Position numbers and translations under genes: made by a program
Assembly: GCF_019397265.1 (NCBI RefSeq)
Contig: NZ_CP068985.1
Span: forward strand, 6,006,001-6,070,000
Reading direction: 5' to 3'
Source: Nonomuraea coxensis DSM 45129
Lineage (GTDB): Bacteria; Actinomycetota; Actinomycetes; Streptosporangiales; Streptosporangiaceae
Length of the DNA: 64,000 nucleotides
The notes under the pieces: model-generated
Database searches by the model: none
What the model saw: the letters and a program-made list of their open reading frames with translations, nothing else
Told to the model about the DNA's origin: nothing
Part shown: positions 41,064-49,986 of the stretch, piece by piece
Layout of the letters: each line of letters begins with the position of its first letter
How positions within the stretch are numbered: position 1 is the first letter of the stretch

Positions 41064-42320
41064 GTGGCCACGACCCTGACGTCCGCGGAGGAGGCGGGGC
41101 GCTGCCTCGCCACGCCCGCCGCGTACACCGACGAGGCCCGTCTGCACGAAGCCCTGGCGCTACTGCGCCGCGAGTCGCCCGTGCGGCGGGTGGAGGCCGA
41201 CGGCTACCGGCCCTTCTGGGCGGTGACGCGGCACGCCGACGTGCTGGAGATCGAGCGGGACAACACGCTGTGGCTGAGCGCGCCCCGGCCGGTGCTGCGG
41301 CGGGCCGACGTGGACGCCGCCCTGGAGGAGCAGCGGGCGCGCGGCGGCGCGCTGAGGACCCTCGTCCACATCGACGACCCCGAGCACCGGGCGCTGCGCG
41401 CGGTCGGCGCGGACTGGTTCAGCCCGAAGGCGATGCGCGAGCTCCGGGCGCGGGTGCGGGAGCTGGCCAGGCGGTACGTCGACCTGCTGGCCGAGCACGA
41501 CGGCCGGTGCGACTTCGTCCGTGAGGTCGCCGCGCACTATCCGCTGCGCGTCATCCTGTCCCTGCTGGGGCTGCCGGAGTCGGACTTCCCGCTGATGCTG
41601 CGGCTGACGCGGGACCTGTTCGGCCAGGACGACGCCGGCCGGCGGCGCGGCGAGGGGGCGGCGGCCCACACCTCGGTGCTGGCGGACCTGCTCGGCTACT
41701 TCCGCGAGCTGACCGCGGCCCGCCGCGCCCGCCCGACCGGCGACCTGGCCTCGGCCATCGCCAACGCCCGGGTGGACGGCCGGCCGCTGAGCGACGCCGA
41801 CGCGGCCTCGTACTACGTCATCATCGCCACGGCCGGGCACGACACGACCACCTCCACCATCGCGGGCGGGCTGGAGGCGCTCGTCCGGCATCCGGGGGAG
41901 CTGCGGCGGCTGCGCGAGGACCCCGGGCTGCTGGGCACGGCCGCCGAGGAGATGATCCGCTGGGTAAGCCCGGTGAAGGCGTTCATGCGGACGGCGGCGG
42001 CCGACACGGCGGTGCGGGGGACGCCGGTGGCGGCGGGCGAGTCGGTGCTGCTGTCGTACCCGTCGGCGAACCGGGACGAGGAGGTGTTCGACGAGCCGTT
42101 CCGGTTCGACGTGGGCCGGACGCCGAACCGGCATCTGGCGTTCGGGGCGGGGGTGCACCACTGCCTGGGGGCGGGGCTGGCGCGGATGGAGATCCAGGCG
42201 CTGTTCGCCGAGCTCGTGCCCCGGCTGGCGGAGGTCGGGCTGGACGGCGAGCCGGCCTGGCTGGCGACGACGTTCGTGGGCGGGCTGAGGAGCCTGCCCA
42301 TCCGCTACGCGCTGCGCTGA
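41064..42320 (+). CDS. Cytochrome P450
   Basis: This 418-residue soluble bacterial P450 shows the I-helix oxygen-binding motif ATAGHDTTTSTIAGG, the K-helix EEMIRW with its Arg, and the haem loop FGAGVHHCLGAGLARME with the Fe-ligand Cys367. GGGAGG precedes the GTG. No ferredoxin gene lies next to it, so electrons must come from a separate partner. Its substrate is unknown; no biosynthetic cluster surrounds it. Confidence 0.95.
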   Translation: MATTLTSAEEAGRCLATPAAYTDEARLHEALALLRRESPVRRVEADGYRPFWAVTRHADVLEIERDNTLWLSAPRPVLRRADVDAALEEQRARGGALRTLVHIDDPEHRALRAVGADWFSPKAMRELRARVRELARRYVDLLAEHDGRCDFVREVAAHYPLRVILSLLGLPESDFPLMLRLTRDLFGQDDAGRRRGEGAAAHTSVLADLLGYFRELTAARRARPTGDLASAIANARVDGRPLSDADAASYYVIIATAGHDTTTSTIAGGLEALVRHPGELRRLREDPGLLGTAAEEMIRWVSPVKAFMRTAAADTAVRGTPVAAGESVLLSYPSANRDEEVFDEPFRFDVGRTPNRHLAFGAGVHHCLGAGLARMEIQALFAELVPRLAEVGLDGEPAWLATTFVGGLRSLPIRYALR

Positions 42321-42332
42321 CGGCCCGGCGCC

Positions 42333-42746
42333 CTAGCGGGTGTCGCGGCGCAGCGGATGGTCGGGCGGCACCTCCACCAGGACGATCCGGTGGCCGTCGG
42401 GGTCGGCGATCCACAGCTCGACCAGCCCCCACGGCTCGCGGCGGGCCCCGCGCAGCACCTCCACGCCGGCCTGGCGGAGCCGGGCCTCCTCGGCGGTCAC
42501 GTCGCGCACCTGGAGCCAGAGCGACACCGCGCCGCCGTCCCCGCCGCCGTCCCCGCCGCCGTCCCCGGCCCCGTCCCATGCGCCGGACAGCTCCAGGAGG
42601 CCCTGCCCGAGGAAGAACACCGTGCCGGGATGCTCCGGCGGGCCGAACTCGCGGAAGACGGCCAGGCCCAGGGTCTCGGCGTAGAAGCGGCGGCTGCGCC
42701 CGGGGTCCCGTGGGCGCAGCAGCACCCGGCTGCTCAGCACGTCCAT
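42333..42746 (-). CDS. VOC-family (glyoxalase-like) protein
   Basis: This 137-residue protein has the paired beta-alpha-beta-beta-beta modules of the vicinal oxygen chelate superfamily: VLLRPRDPGRSRRFYAETLGLAV first, then DPDGHRIVLVEVPPDHP near the end. A Gly/Asp run (GDGGGDGGGDGG) encoded by a 12-base tandem repeat sits in the loop between modules, where length change would be tolerated. Function could be glyoxalase-like, dioxygenase-like or antibiotic-binding; nothing decides. It converges with the P450 gene. Confidence 0.83.
   Translation of the reverse strand: MDVLSSRVLLRPRDPGRSRRFYAETLGLAVFREFGPPEHPGTVFFLGQGLLELSGAWDGAGDGGGDGGGDGGAVSLWLQVRDVTAEEARLRQAGVEVLRGARREPWGLVELWIADPDGHRIVLVEVPPDHPLRRDTR
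42531..42566. repeat. 12-bp tandem repeat, three copies, in the VOC gene
   Basis: Three perfect copies of GCCGCCGTCCCC encode the GDGG repeats on the minus strand. The unit is a multiple of three, so copy-number change would keep the reading frame. Confidence 0.9.
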
Positions 42747-42879
42747 GCCGCACCTCTTCCCGCCGGGCGGGAGCCCCAAGCCCCCGCCCCGGGCCGATCG
42801 CGCAGCGCCAGAAGCCTAGGACGGCTCGACCTTATTGTTTGCCCATAGCGTTGCCGCCGTCCTCGTCCTGGGAGCCGCC

Positions 42880-44481
42880 ATGCCGAAGCTCGACCGCCAC
42901 CCGCTGCCCGTCGTCGTCGAGCACGACACGCCCATGCCGATGCGCGACGGGACCATCCTGCGCGGCTCCGTCCACCGTCCCGCCGAGGGCGGGCCGTTCC
43001 CGGCGTTGCTGGTGCGCACGCCGTACGGGGAGCCGACGTTCCGGTCGGTGCCGGTGATCCCGGCACTCCAGGCGGGCTTCGCGGTGGTGCTGCAGCACTG
43101 CCGGGGGCGCGGCGCCAGCGACGGCGAGTTCCGGCCGTGGCGGGACGAGGGCGCGGACGGCCACGACACCGTCGCCTGGATCACCAGCCGGCCGTGGTCG
43201 AACGGCGAGGTGGTGATGAGCGGGATGTCGTACCTGGCGGGCTGCGCGCTCCAGGCCGCCGCCACCCGGCCGCCGGGGCTGAAGGCGGTCGTCGCGCAGA
43301 TGACGCCGCACGACTTCCACGACGGGCTGAAGTACCACGGCGGCGCGTTCGCGCTCGGCTCGGCCCTGAACTGGGGGGCGCTGCAGGCGATGCTCGGGCT
43401 GCTGCACGCGATGGAGGCGGGAGAGGACGCCGGCCCCGGGTTCGCCGCGCTGCTGCCGGTGCTGCGCGACCAGGCGGCGGCGGCGCGGACGCTGCCGCTG
43501 CGCGACGTCCCGGGCATCCCGTGGTGGCGGGACTGGACCGGGCATCCGGAGCGGGACGCCTACTGGGAGGAACTGGCCGAGACCCTGCGGCACGACCGGA
43601 TCGAGGTGCCGGTGATGCACGTGGCGGGCTGGTTCGACCTGTTCCTGGCCGGGACGCTGGAGAACCACCGCCGCCTCGGCGGGCCGCTGGTCATCGGGCC
43701 GTGGACGCACCTGTCGCCCGGCGCGTCGGGGGCCGGGCGGCTGGACTTCGGGTTCGGGGCGCAGGCCGCGACCATCCGGCTCGAACAGCGGCAGCTCGCC
43801 TTCCTCAAGGGCGAGGACACCGGCCCGGCGGTGCACCTCTTCGTGATGGGCGACGACGTGTGGCGGGAGGAGGAGTCATGGCCACTGGCCCGCGCCGTGG
43901 AGACCCGCTACCACCTGCACGCCGACGGCCTGCTGTCGCCCGCGCCTCCCGCGTCGGGCGAGCCGCGCACGTTCGCCTTCGACCCGCGCGACCCGGTGCC
44001 GACGACCGGCGGGCCCCTGCTGCTGCCCGACCCCACCAACGTCGGCCCCCAGGACCAGCGGGACGTGGAACGCCGGCCCGACGTGCTCTGCTACACCACG
44101 GAGGAGCTGACGGCCGACGTCGAGGTGACCGGGCCGGTCACGGTGACCCTGCGCGCCGCCACCTCGGGGGCCGGCACCGACTGGACGGCCAAGCTGGTGG
44201 ACGTGCATCCGGACGGGCGGGCGATGAGCGTCGTCGACGGCATCACGCGCACCTCCTCCTCGTCGGGGACGTACGTGATCGACCTGGTGGCGACCAGCCA
44301 GGTCTTCAAGGCCGGGCACCGGATCCGGGTGGAGATCTCCAGCTCGAACTTCCCGCGCTTCGACCGCAACCCGGGCACCGGGCGGCCCGCCGCCGAGGCC
44401 GCGGAGTCCGACCTGGTGGTGCAGCACCAGCGGGTGTTCCCGGACTCCTTCCTCACCCTGCCGATCGTCCCCAGGCCGTGA
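42880..44481 (+). CDS. CocE/NonD family alpha/beta hydrolase
   Basis: This 533-residue protein belongs to the X-Pro dipeptidyl-peptidase-like/CocE esterase group. The nucleophile Ser is in VMSGMSYLAGCALQ. The catalytic Asp and His are expected in HVAGWFDLFLAGTLEN and IGPWTHL. A C-terminal jelly-roll domain starts near DVLCYTTEEL. Relatives hydrolyse esters or acyl-peptides (cocaine esterase, glutaryl-7-ACA acylase). No signal peptide remains once ATG 42880, preceded by GGGAG, is used. A perfect 15-bp hairpin follows. Confidence 0.9.
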   Translation: MPKLDRHPLPVVVEHDTPMPMRDGTILRGSVHRPAEGGPFPALLVRTPYGEPTFRSVPVIPALQAGFAVVLQHCRGRGASDGEFRPWRDEGADGHDTVAWITSRPWSNGEVVMSGMSYLAGCALQAAATRPPGLKAVVAQMTPHDFHDGLKYHGGAFALGSALNWGALQAMLGLLHAMEAGEDAGPGFAALLPVLRDQAAAARTLPLRDVPGIPWWRDWTGHPERDAYWEELAETLRHDRIEVPVMHVAGWFDLFLAGTLENHRRLGGPLVIGPWTHLSPGASGAGRLDFGFGAQAATIRLEQRQLAFLKGEDTGPAVHLFVMGDDVWREEESWPLARAVETRYHLHADGLLSPAPPASGEPRTFAFDPRDPVPTTGGPLLLPDPTNVGPQDQRDVERRPDVLCYTTEELTADVEVTGPVTVTLRAATSGAGTDWTAKLVDVHPDGRAMSVVDGITRTSSSSGTYVIDLVATSQVFKAGHRIRVEISSSNFPRFDRNPGTGRPAAEAAESDLVVQHQRVFPDSFLTLPIVPRP

Positions 44482-44486
44482 CAGCG

Positions 44487-44522
44487 GTCGGGGCGGGCCC
44501 GTCACCGCGGGCCCGCCCCGAC
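44487..44522. terminator. Bidirectional terminator between CocE and CsbD genes
   Basis: A perfect 15-bp stem (44487-44501 with 44508-44522) over a six-base loop separates two convergent genes. It is the most stable hairpin noted in the window. Confidence 0.8.
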
Positions 44523-44527
44523 GGGCG

Positions 44528-44722
44528 TCACTTCTTGAACGCGTCCTTGACCTTCTTGCCCGCGTCCTTGACCTTCTCGCCCGCCTGCTTGAGGCCGCCC
44601 TCGGTCTGGTCGGCGCGGCCCTCGGCGCGCAGCTCCTCGTCGCCGGTGGCGTCCCCCAGGTTCTCCTTGGCGCGGCCCTTGAGCTCCTGGGCCTTGTTCG
44701 AGATCTTGTTCTCGGCGCTCAT
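44528..44722 (-). CDS. CsbD-family stress protein
   Basis: This 64-residue, highly charged and helical protein begins MSAENKISNKAQELKGRAKE and ends in Lys-rich KVKDAGKKVKDAFKK, matching CsbD/YjbJ proteins that are induced by general stress and often sigma-B-dependent. Their biochemical function is unknown. GGGAGG lies upstream of ATG 44722. It ends six bases from a strong shared terminator. Confidence 0.92.
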   Translation of the reverse strand: MSAENKISNKAQELKGRAKENLGDATGDEELRAEGRADQTEGGLKQAGEKVKDAGKKVKDAFKK

Positions 44723-44832
44723 ATGTGTGCCTCCCTTTGTGGTGCTCGGCTGTGGTGCTCGGCTGTCATCCCCAGCGAGCATCTCCCCTTACCCGGCAGC
44801 GCGGGAGGAAACTCCGCGGCCCGCGCTCCCGC

Positions 44833-45300
44833 TCAGTCCACGTCCGGGTCCACCTCGTCGAGGAGGCGGAGCAGGCGGGAGAGCACGCGCAGGCAGGCGG
44901 CGATGTCGGCGTCGGACAGGTCGCCGCCGACGCGGCCGAGCACCTCCCGCTCGCGGGCGAGGACGGCGTCGATGGCGGCGCGGCCCTCCTCGGTGAGCCG
45001 GACGAGGGAGGACTTCCGGTGGGCCGGGTTGGGGGCGAACACGACCAGGCCGCGCGCCGCCGCGTCGTTGGCCATGCGCTGCACGAACTGCCGGCTCAGC
45101 GCCTGCTCCCGCCCCATCCCCGGCACGGTCATGGGCCCGTGCTCGCGCAGCAGGTGGAGCACGGCGCGTACGCCGACCGACAGGCCCTCGATGGGGGCGT
45201 CCTGCTCGACCTTGCGCTGGGCCCGCCGGTACAGCGGCCCGACCAGGTCGAACACCTCGGTCAGCCGGTCGGTGGGCCGTGCGGGATCTGTTCCGTTCAC
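44833..45300 (-). CDS. MarR-family regulator
   Basis: This 155-residue MarR protein has the winged helix (EHGPMTVPGMGREQALSRQF for the recognition part, ARGLVVFAPNPAHRKSSLVRLTEEG for the wing) and long dimerisation helices at both ends. It is divergent from an alpha/beta hydrolase, and two matching 17-bp operators lie between them, so it most likely represses both. The GTG start abuts GGAGGG, too close for a normal ribosome site; CATGAT six bases upstream would fit a leaderless start. Confidence 0.9.
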   Translation of the reverse strand: MNGTDPARPTDRLTEVFDLVGPLYRRAQRKVEQDAPIEGLSVGVRAVLHLLREHGPMTVPGMGREQALSRQFVQRMANDAAARGLVVFAPNPAHRKSSLVRLTEEGRAAIDAVLAREREVLGRVGGDLSDADIAACLRVLSRLLRLLDEVDPDVD

Positions 45301-45310
45301 CCCTCCATCA

Positions 45311-45327
45311 TGACACCTGAGTTGTCA
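45311..45327. promoter_or_regulatory. MarR operator 1
   Basis: TGACACCTGAGTTGTCA is a 17-bp inverted repeat with TGACA/TGTCA arms. It lies just upstream of the MarR start and probably mediates autorepression. Confidence 0.75.
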
Positions 45328-45341
45328 TTCTGCCGAGAAAG

Positions 45342-45358
45342 TGACACCTTGGTTGTCA
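45342..45358. promoter_or_regulatory. MarR operator 2, overlapping the hydrolase start codon
   Basis: TGACACCTTGGTTGTCA repeats operator 1 with two changes, 31 bases (about three helical turns) downstream. Its last base is the A of the hydrolase ATG, so bound repressor would cover the start region. Confidence 0.78.
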
Positions 45359-46137
45359 TGAACGACCTCTTCTGGCTCGACACCGGAGGCTCCGGCCCGC
45401 CTCTCGTCCTGCTGCACGGCGGCTTCCTCGACCACGGCATGTGGGCCGGCCAGATCCCGCACTTCGCCGCGCGGCACCGCGTGATCGCGCCCGACGCCCG
45501 CGGCCACGGCCGCTCGGCCAACGCCACGGGTCCGTACCGGCTCGCCGACGACCTCGCCGGCCTGCTGCGCCACCTGGACGCCGGCCCCGCCGTCCTGGCC
45601 GGCGTCTCGATGGGCGCGAGCGTCGCCGTGGACACCGCGCTGGAGCATCCCGACCTGGTCAGGGCCGTGGTCGTCACCGGGGCCGGCACCTCCGAGCCGT
45701 ACTTCACCGACCCCTGGACCGTCCAGGCCATGTCCTCCTGGCACGCGGCGATGGCGGGCGGCGACCTGGAGGGCTCGATCGACGGGTTCATGGCCTTCGC
45801 CGCGGGCCCGCACCGCGCCGAGGCCGACGTCGATCCGCGGGTCACGGCCCGGCTGCGCGCCATGGCCAGGACCACCATGGCCAAGCACGCCGCGGGCGAG
45901 CCGGCGCACCTCGTCCAGGTCCGCGACACCTGGGAGCGCGTCCCCAAGATCGGCGTCCCGGTGCTGGCCGTGCACGGCGCGCTCGACTCCCCCGACCACC
46001 TCGCCATGGCCGCGCGCCTGGCCGCCGAGGTCCCCGACGGCCGCGAGGCCACCGTCGAGGGCGCGGCGCACTACCCCAACATGGAACGCCCCGGCGTCTA
46101 CAACGAGATCGTCGGGGCGTTCCTGGACGGCTTGTGA
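45358..46137 (+). CDS. Alpha/beta-fold hydrolase
   Basis: This 259-residue hydrolase has the oxyanion region LVLLHGGFLDHGMW, the nucleophile elbow AGVSMGASV, Asp in LAVHGALDSPDH and His in EGAAHYPNMERP. Length and motifs match small-molecule esterases and enol-lactone hydrolases. There is no signal peptide. The ATG at 45358 overlaps a MarR operator and has no ribosome site, so expression is presumably induced when the MarR ligand, perhaps the hydrolase substrate, appears. It converges with the GH95 gene with four bases between. Confidence 0.9.
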   Translation: MNDLFWLDTGGSGPPLVLLHGGFLDHGMWAGQIPHFAARHRVIAPDARGHGRSANATGPYRLADDLAGLLRHLDAGPAVLAGVSMGASVAVDTALEHPDLVRAVVVTGAGTSEPYFTDPWTVQAMSSWHAAMAGGDLEGSIDGFMAFAAGPHRAEADVDPRVTARLRAMARTTMAKHAAGEPAHLVQVRDTWERVPKIGVPVLAVHGALDSPDHLAMAARLAAEVPDGREATVEGAAHYPNMERPGVYNEIVGAFLDGL

Positions 46138-46141
46138 CGGG

Positions 46142-48478
46142 TCACGCCGGTGACGCGGCGGGCTCGTTCCTGATCGTGTAGGCCGCGCCGGCGCGGGCGG
46201 TCCAGGTCAGCGTGTCGCCGTCGCGGCGCGCGCCGGCCTCGCGGCCCTGCTCGTCGTGGACGCGGCAGCCGCCGGCGACGAAGGAGGAGCGGACCCTGAC
46301 CGGGCCGGTCCTCCCCGTGCGGACGGTGACGGTGCCGGGGACGCCGTCCCGCCAGGTGGCGTCCACGGTGACGTCGCCGTGGGCGCGCAGCCCGCGCACG
46401 GAGCCGTCCCGCCACGCCCGCGGCAGCGCGGGCAGCACGTGCACCACGCCGTCCCGGCTCTGCACCAGCATCTCCGCGATGCCGGAGGTCGCGCCGAAGT
46501 TGCCGTCGATCTGGAACGGCGGGTGGGTGTCCCACAGGTTGTCCAGCGTGCTGCCCCTGAGCTGCTCGGCGAGCATCCTGTGGGCGTGGTCGCCGTCCAG
46601 CAGCCGCGCCCAGAAGTTGATCTTCCAGGCTTTGGACCAGCCGGTGCCGCCGTCGCCGCGCGCGGCCAGCGACACCTCGGCCGCCTCCGCCTCGGGCGTG
46701 CCGGGCCGGATCCGGTCGCCCGGGTGCAGGGCGTACAGGTGGGAGACGTGCCGGTGGGTGTCGTCCCTCGCGTCCCAGTCGCTCTTCCACTCCTGGAGCT
46801 GGCCCCAGGAGCCGACGCGCAGTCCCGGGTCCAGCCTGGCCAGCACCGCGCCCGCCTCGGCCTGGAAACCGGCGTCGACGCCGAGCGTCCTGGCCGCGGC
46901 CAGGGCGTTGGCCAGGACCTCCCCGACGATCTGCTGCGACATCGCCGCGCCCGCCGAGAAGTCGCCGTGCTCGGGCGAGTAGCTGGGGCTGACGACGAGG
47001 GTGCCGTCGCGCGGATCGGTGTGCAGGAAGTCCAGCCAGAACTCCGCCGCGCCCTTGATCACCGGGTACGCGGTCTCCCGCAGGTACGCCTCGTCGCCGG
47101 TGAAGCGGTAGGTGTCGTACAGGTGCTGGGTGATCCAGGCGGCGGCCTCGGGGAACCAGAAGGCGGTCGGCCAGTCGTGCACGCCGGTGAAGCCGAACGG
47201 GGTGGTCTCGTTGTTGACGACCCAGCCGCGGGCGCCGTACATGTCCCTGGCGGTCCTGCGGCCCGGCTCGGCCAGGGCCGCGACGTACCGGACGTACGGC
47301 TTCGCGCTCTCGTGCAGGTTGGTCCGCTCGGCGAGCCAGTAGTTCATCTGCAGGTTGATGTTGACGTGGTAGTCGGCCGACCAGGGCGGGGCGGTGGAGG
47401 CGTTCCACACGCCCTGGAGGTTGGCCGGGAGCAGGTCGTTCTCCCGGGAGGAGGCGATGAGCAGGTAGCGGCCGTAGGCGAAGAACAGCGCCTCCAGGGC
47501 GCGGTCGGCGGCCGAGGGGCCGCCGGTGTAGCTCCCGCGCAGCCGGTCGGTGGGGACGGGCGGGACGACGCCGCCGAGGTCGAGCGCCACCCGGTCGAAC
47601 AGCTCGCGGTGGTCGGCGACGTGCGCCCGCCTGAGCTCGTCGTACGGCGTGGCGGCGGCGGCGTCCACGGCGGCGGTGACCCTGGCGTGCGGGTCCTCGC
47701 CGCGGTAGGCCGGGTAGGTGTCGGCGTAGTCGGTGCCCGCCGACAGCACGAGCACGGCGCTGTCGGCGCCGGTGACGATGATCCGGTCCCCCGCGTCCGT
47801 ACGGGTGCCGCCCCGCGCGACCACCTGCACCTGCGCCTCGAAGACCAGCCCGTTGTCACGCAGCCGGCCACGGACGGTGAGCCTGCCGCCGGCCGCCGTG
47901 ACCGTCTTGTCGTCGCGCGGCGAGGTGTGGGAGAGCGTGAAGGAGACCTGGCCGGGCCGGTCGGCGGTCAGACGGCCGGCGATGACGCCGCCGGGGTTGC
48001 CGGCGAAGTACTCGCGCGAGTGCCGGACGCCGCCCGCGCGGTAGCCGACGCGGGCGACGGCCTCGCGCAGGCTCAGCTCGCGGCGGTAGCCCTCCGGGGC
48101 GGCGGGCGCGCCGGGGAAGTCGAGGAACAGGTCGCCGAACGTCTGGTACGCCCCGTAGCCGGACCTGGCCTGGCCCAGCTCGGCGGCGACCGCGTCCGGG
48201 GGCATCCTGCCGTCGCGGTCGATCCGCCGCCGGACCTCGGCGATCGCGCCCGGACGCGGGCTCCTCCAGTTGCCTGAGTCGTAGCCGGGGGAGCCGGGGC
48301 CGCCGGTCCAGAGCGTCTTCTCGTTGAACTGGATCCGCTCGCGGTCCACGCCGCCGAACACCATCGCGCCCAGGGGACCGTTGCCGATGGGCAGGGCCTG
48401 GGTCTCCCAGTCGGTGGCGGGCTCGTCGTACCAGAGGGTCAAGTCATCGGGTGTGTCGGAGGCGTCCGCAGGACACAT
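46142..48478 (-). CDS. GH95 alpha-L-fucosidase / galactosidase family enzyme
   Basis: This 778-residue protein follows the GH95 plan: N-terminal beta-domain (PATDWETQALPIGNGPLGAM), an (alpha/alpha)6 barrel and a C-terminal beta-domain. Expected active-site residues are in DYHVNINLQMNYW (two Asn), VSPSYSPEHG (Glu acid) and HPPFQIDGNFG (Asp). GH95 enzymes mostly cleave alpha-1,2-L-fucose or alpha-L-galactose. The protein has no signal peptide, so it probably acts on imported oligosaccharides, though no transporter is adjacent. ATG 48478 is chosen because TATCAT lies seven bases upstream. Confidence 0.92.
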   Translation of the reverse strand: MCPADASDTPDDLTLWYDEPATDWETQALPIGNGPLGAMVFGGVDRERIQFNEKTLWTGGPGSPGYDSGNWRSPRPGAIAEVRRRIDRDGRMPPDAVAAELGQARSGYGAYQTFGDLFLDFPGAPAAPEGYRRELSLREAVARVGYRAGGVRHSREYFAGNPGGVIAGRLTADRPGQVSFTLSHTSPRDDKTVTAAGGRLTVRGRLRDNGLVFEAQVQVVARGGTRTDAGDRIIVTGADSAVLVLSAGTDYADTYPAYRGEDPHARVTAAVDAAAATPYDELRRAHVADHRELFDRVALDLGGVVPPVPTDRLRGSYTGGPSAADRALEALFFAYGRYLLIASSRENDLLPANLQGVWNASTAPPWSADYHVNINLQMNYWLAERTNLHESAKPYVRYVAALAEPGRRTARDMYGARGWVVNNETTPFGFTGVHDWPTAFWFPEAAAWITQHLYDTYRFTGDEAYLRETAYPVIKGAAEFWLDFLHTDPRDGTLVVSPSYSPEHGDFSAGAAMSQQIVGEVLANALAAARTLGVDAGFQAEAGAVLARLDPGLRVGSWGQLQEWKSDWDARDDTHRHVSHLYALHPGDRIRPGTPEAEAAEVSLAARGDGGTGWSKAWKINFWARLLDGDHAHRMLAEQLRGSTLDNLWDTHPPFQIDGNFGATSGIAEMLVQSRDGVVHVLPALPRAWRDGSVRGLRAHGDVTVDATWRDGVPGTVTVRTGRTGPVRVRSSFVAGGCRVHDEQGREAGARRDGDTLTWTARAGAAYTIRNEPAASPA

Positions 48479-48485
48479 GAGGGCG

Positions 48486-48491
48486 ATGATA
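48486..48491 (-). promoter_or_regulatory. -10 element TATCAT of the GH95 gene
   Basis: On the minus strand TATCAT is followed by seven bases and the ATG at 48478, again the leaderless pattern. Confidence 0.55.
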
Positions 48492-48507
48492 GGGCGCACC
48501 GGGTCAT

Positions 48508-49704
48508 CTACCTAGCCTGGAGATCGGATGACTGGTCGCCGATGCCGGCGAAGAGAGTCTTCCGGGCCAGGACGCCGATGACCATGGCCGCCGCCACCAG
48601 GACGGCGCCCACCCACGCGGGCGAGCGGTAGCCGAGGCCGGCGGCGAGGGCCAGGCCCCCCAGGGCGGGCCCCGCGGCGGCGCCCACGTTGAGCGCGGCC
48701 GTGGCGAACGAGCCGCCGAGCGACGGCGCGCCGGACGCCGCGTACAACGCCCGCGCGATGAGGGCCGAGCCGACGGCGAACGCGAGCGCCCCCTGGACGA
48801 GCGCGAGCAGGACGGCGGCGACCGGGCTGCCGGCCGTGGCGGCGAGCAGCGCCCACCCGGCGAGCAGCGCGATCCCGCCCCAGGCGAGCAGCGGCGCCGG
48901 CCTCGTGTCCGACAGCCGGCCCGCGACGCTCACCCCCGCGAACGAGCCGAGCCCGAACAGCGCCAGCACCGCCGGCACCCAGCCCGCCGCCAGCCCGGCG
49001 ACCTCCGTCACCAGCGGGGCGAGGTAGGTGAAGGCGCAGAAGGTGGCCGCGTTCACCAGCGCGGCCAGGACCAGCACCACGACCACTCGCTTCTCCCCCA
49101 GCACCCGCGCCTCCGCCAGGACGCCACCCGCCGCCGCGCCATCCGCCACATCCTCCTCCTGGGCCGAGGGGACCCCGCGGAGGACGGCGTACAGCGCCGG
49201 GAGGCAGGCGACGGCCACCGCCCAGAAGGTCGCGCGCCAGCCGAACGCCTGCCCGAGCACCGCCCCTCCCGGCACCCCCGCGACACACGCCAGCGTGACC
49301 CCGCCGAGCAGGACCGACGTGGCCCGCCCCTTGGCGTCCTGCGGCACCATGGCGACGGCCGCCGCCAGCCCCACCGCGAGGAACCCCGCGTTGGCGACCG
49401 CGGCGAGGACCCGCGTCACCAGCAGCACGCCGAAGTCGGCGGTGACCGCGCCGGCGACGTGCGCGAGCACGAACACGGCCAGGAACGCCGTCAGCGCCCA
49501 CCGGCGCGGCCACCGCATGCCCGCGATCGCCATCAGCGGCGCCCCGACGATCATTCCGGCGGCGAAGGCCGAGGTCAGCGCGCCCGCGGCGGAGACGGAG
49601 ACGCCGAGGTCGCGGGCGAGGTCCGGGAGAAGGCCGGACAGCATGAATTCTGAGGTCCCCTGCGCGAAGACGGCCAGCGCGAGGACATAAAGGGCCAAAG
49701 GCAT
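48508..49704 (-). CDS. Cmx/CmrA-like MFS drug exporter
   Basis: This 398-residue protein has 12 membrane segments. It begins MPLALYVLALAVFAQGTSEF and continues LTSAFAAGMIVGAPLMAIAG, close to the Cmx/CmrA chloramphenicol exporters of corynebacteria and rhodococci. Drug specificity cannot be deduced from this. ATG 49704 is used because it restores the typical N-terminus; GGAG is nine bases upstream. A 12-bp perfect palindrome directly precedes the start. It lies downstream of the truncated kinase gene on the same strand. Confidence 0.86.
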   Translation of the reverse strand: MPLALYVLALAVFAQGTSEFMLSGLLPDLARDLGVSVSAAGALTSAFAAGMIVGAPLMAIAGMRWPRRWALTAFLAVFVLAHVAGAVTADFGVLLVTRVLAAVANAGFLAVGLAAAVAMVPQDAKGRATSVLLGGVTLACVAGVPGGAVLGQAFGWRATFWAVAVACLPALYAVLRGVPSAQEEDVADGAAAGGVLAEARVLGEKRVVVVLVLAALVNAATFCAFTYLAPLVTEVAGLAAGWVPAVLALFGLGSFAGVSVAGRLSDTRPAPLLAWGGIALLAGWALLAATAGSPVAAVLLALVQGALAFAVGSALIARALYAASGAPSLGGSFATAALNVGAAAGPALGGLALAAGLGYRSPAWVGAVLVAAAMVIGVLARKTLFAGIGDQSSDLQAR

Positions 49705-49716
49705 GAGTTGCAACTC
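49705..49716. promoter_or_regulatory. Perfect 12-bp palindrome before the Cmx-like gene
   Basis: GAGTTGCAACTC directly abuts the ATG. It may be an operator or a hairpin that hides the ribosome site; no dedicated regulator is adjacent. The rest of the 282-base gap to the kinase gene shows nothing recognisable. Confidence 0.45.
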
Positions 49717-49986
49717 CACAGCCACGTCGAAGAACGACCCCGGCAGCTCGGCTCGGGGTTCCGGTCCGTACGACGGCGATCCGGTGGCGGTGAAAGGCGC
49801 AGCCCACGACGGCCGTACGACGGCCCGGACGGCGGGACGCGGACGCGGGCGCGACGACATGGCTGCGGGACGCCACCGGATGACCGGTGGCTAGAGTCTT
49901 GACGCCTCAGGGCCGGACGACATGATCACACCCTAGTGAGCGGCCCGGCGGACCGTCCACCTGGTTTCGCCCGCCGCGCCCGTGGC

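Noticed and set aside
41064..42320. P450 plus TylF-like methyltransferase as a natural-product cluster
   Set aside because: They are separated by unrelated genes on both strands, and no synthase, NRPS, PKS or terpene gene is present.
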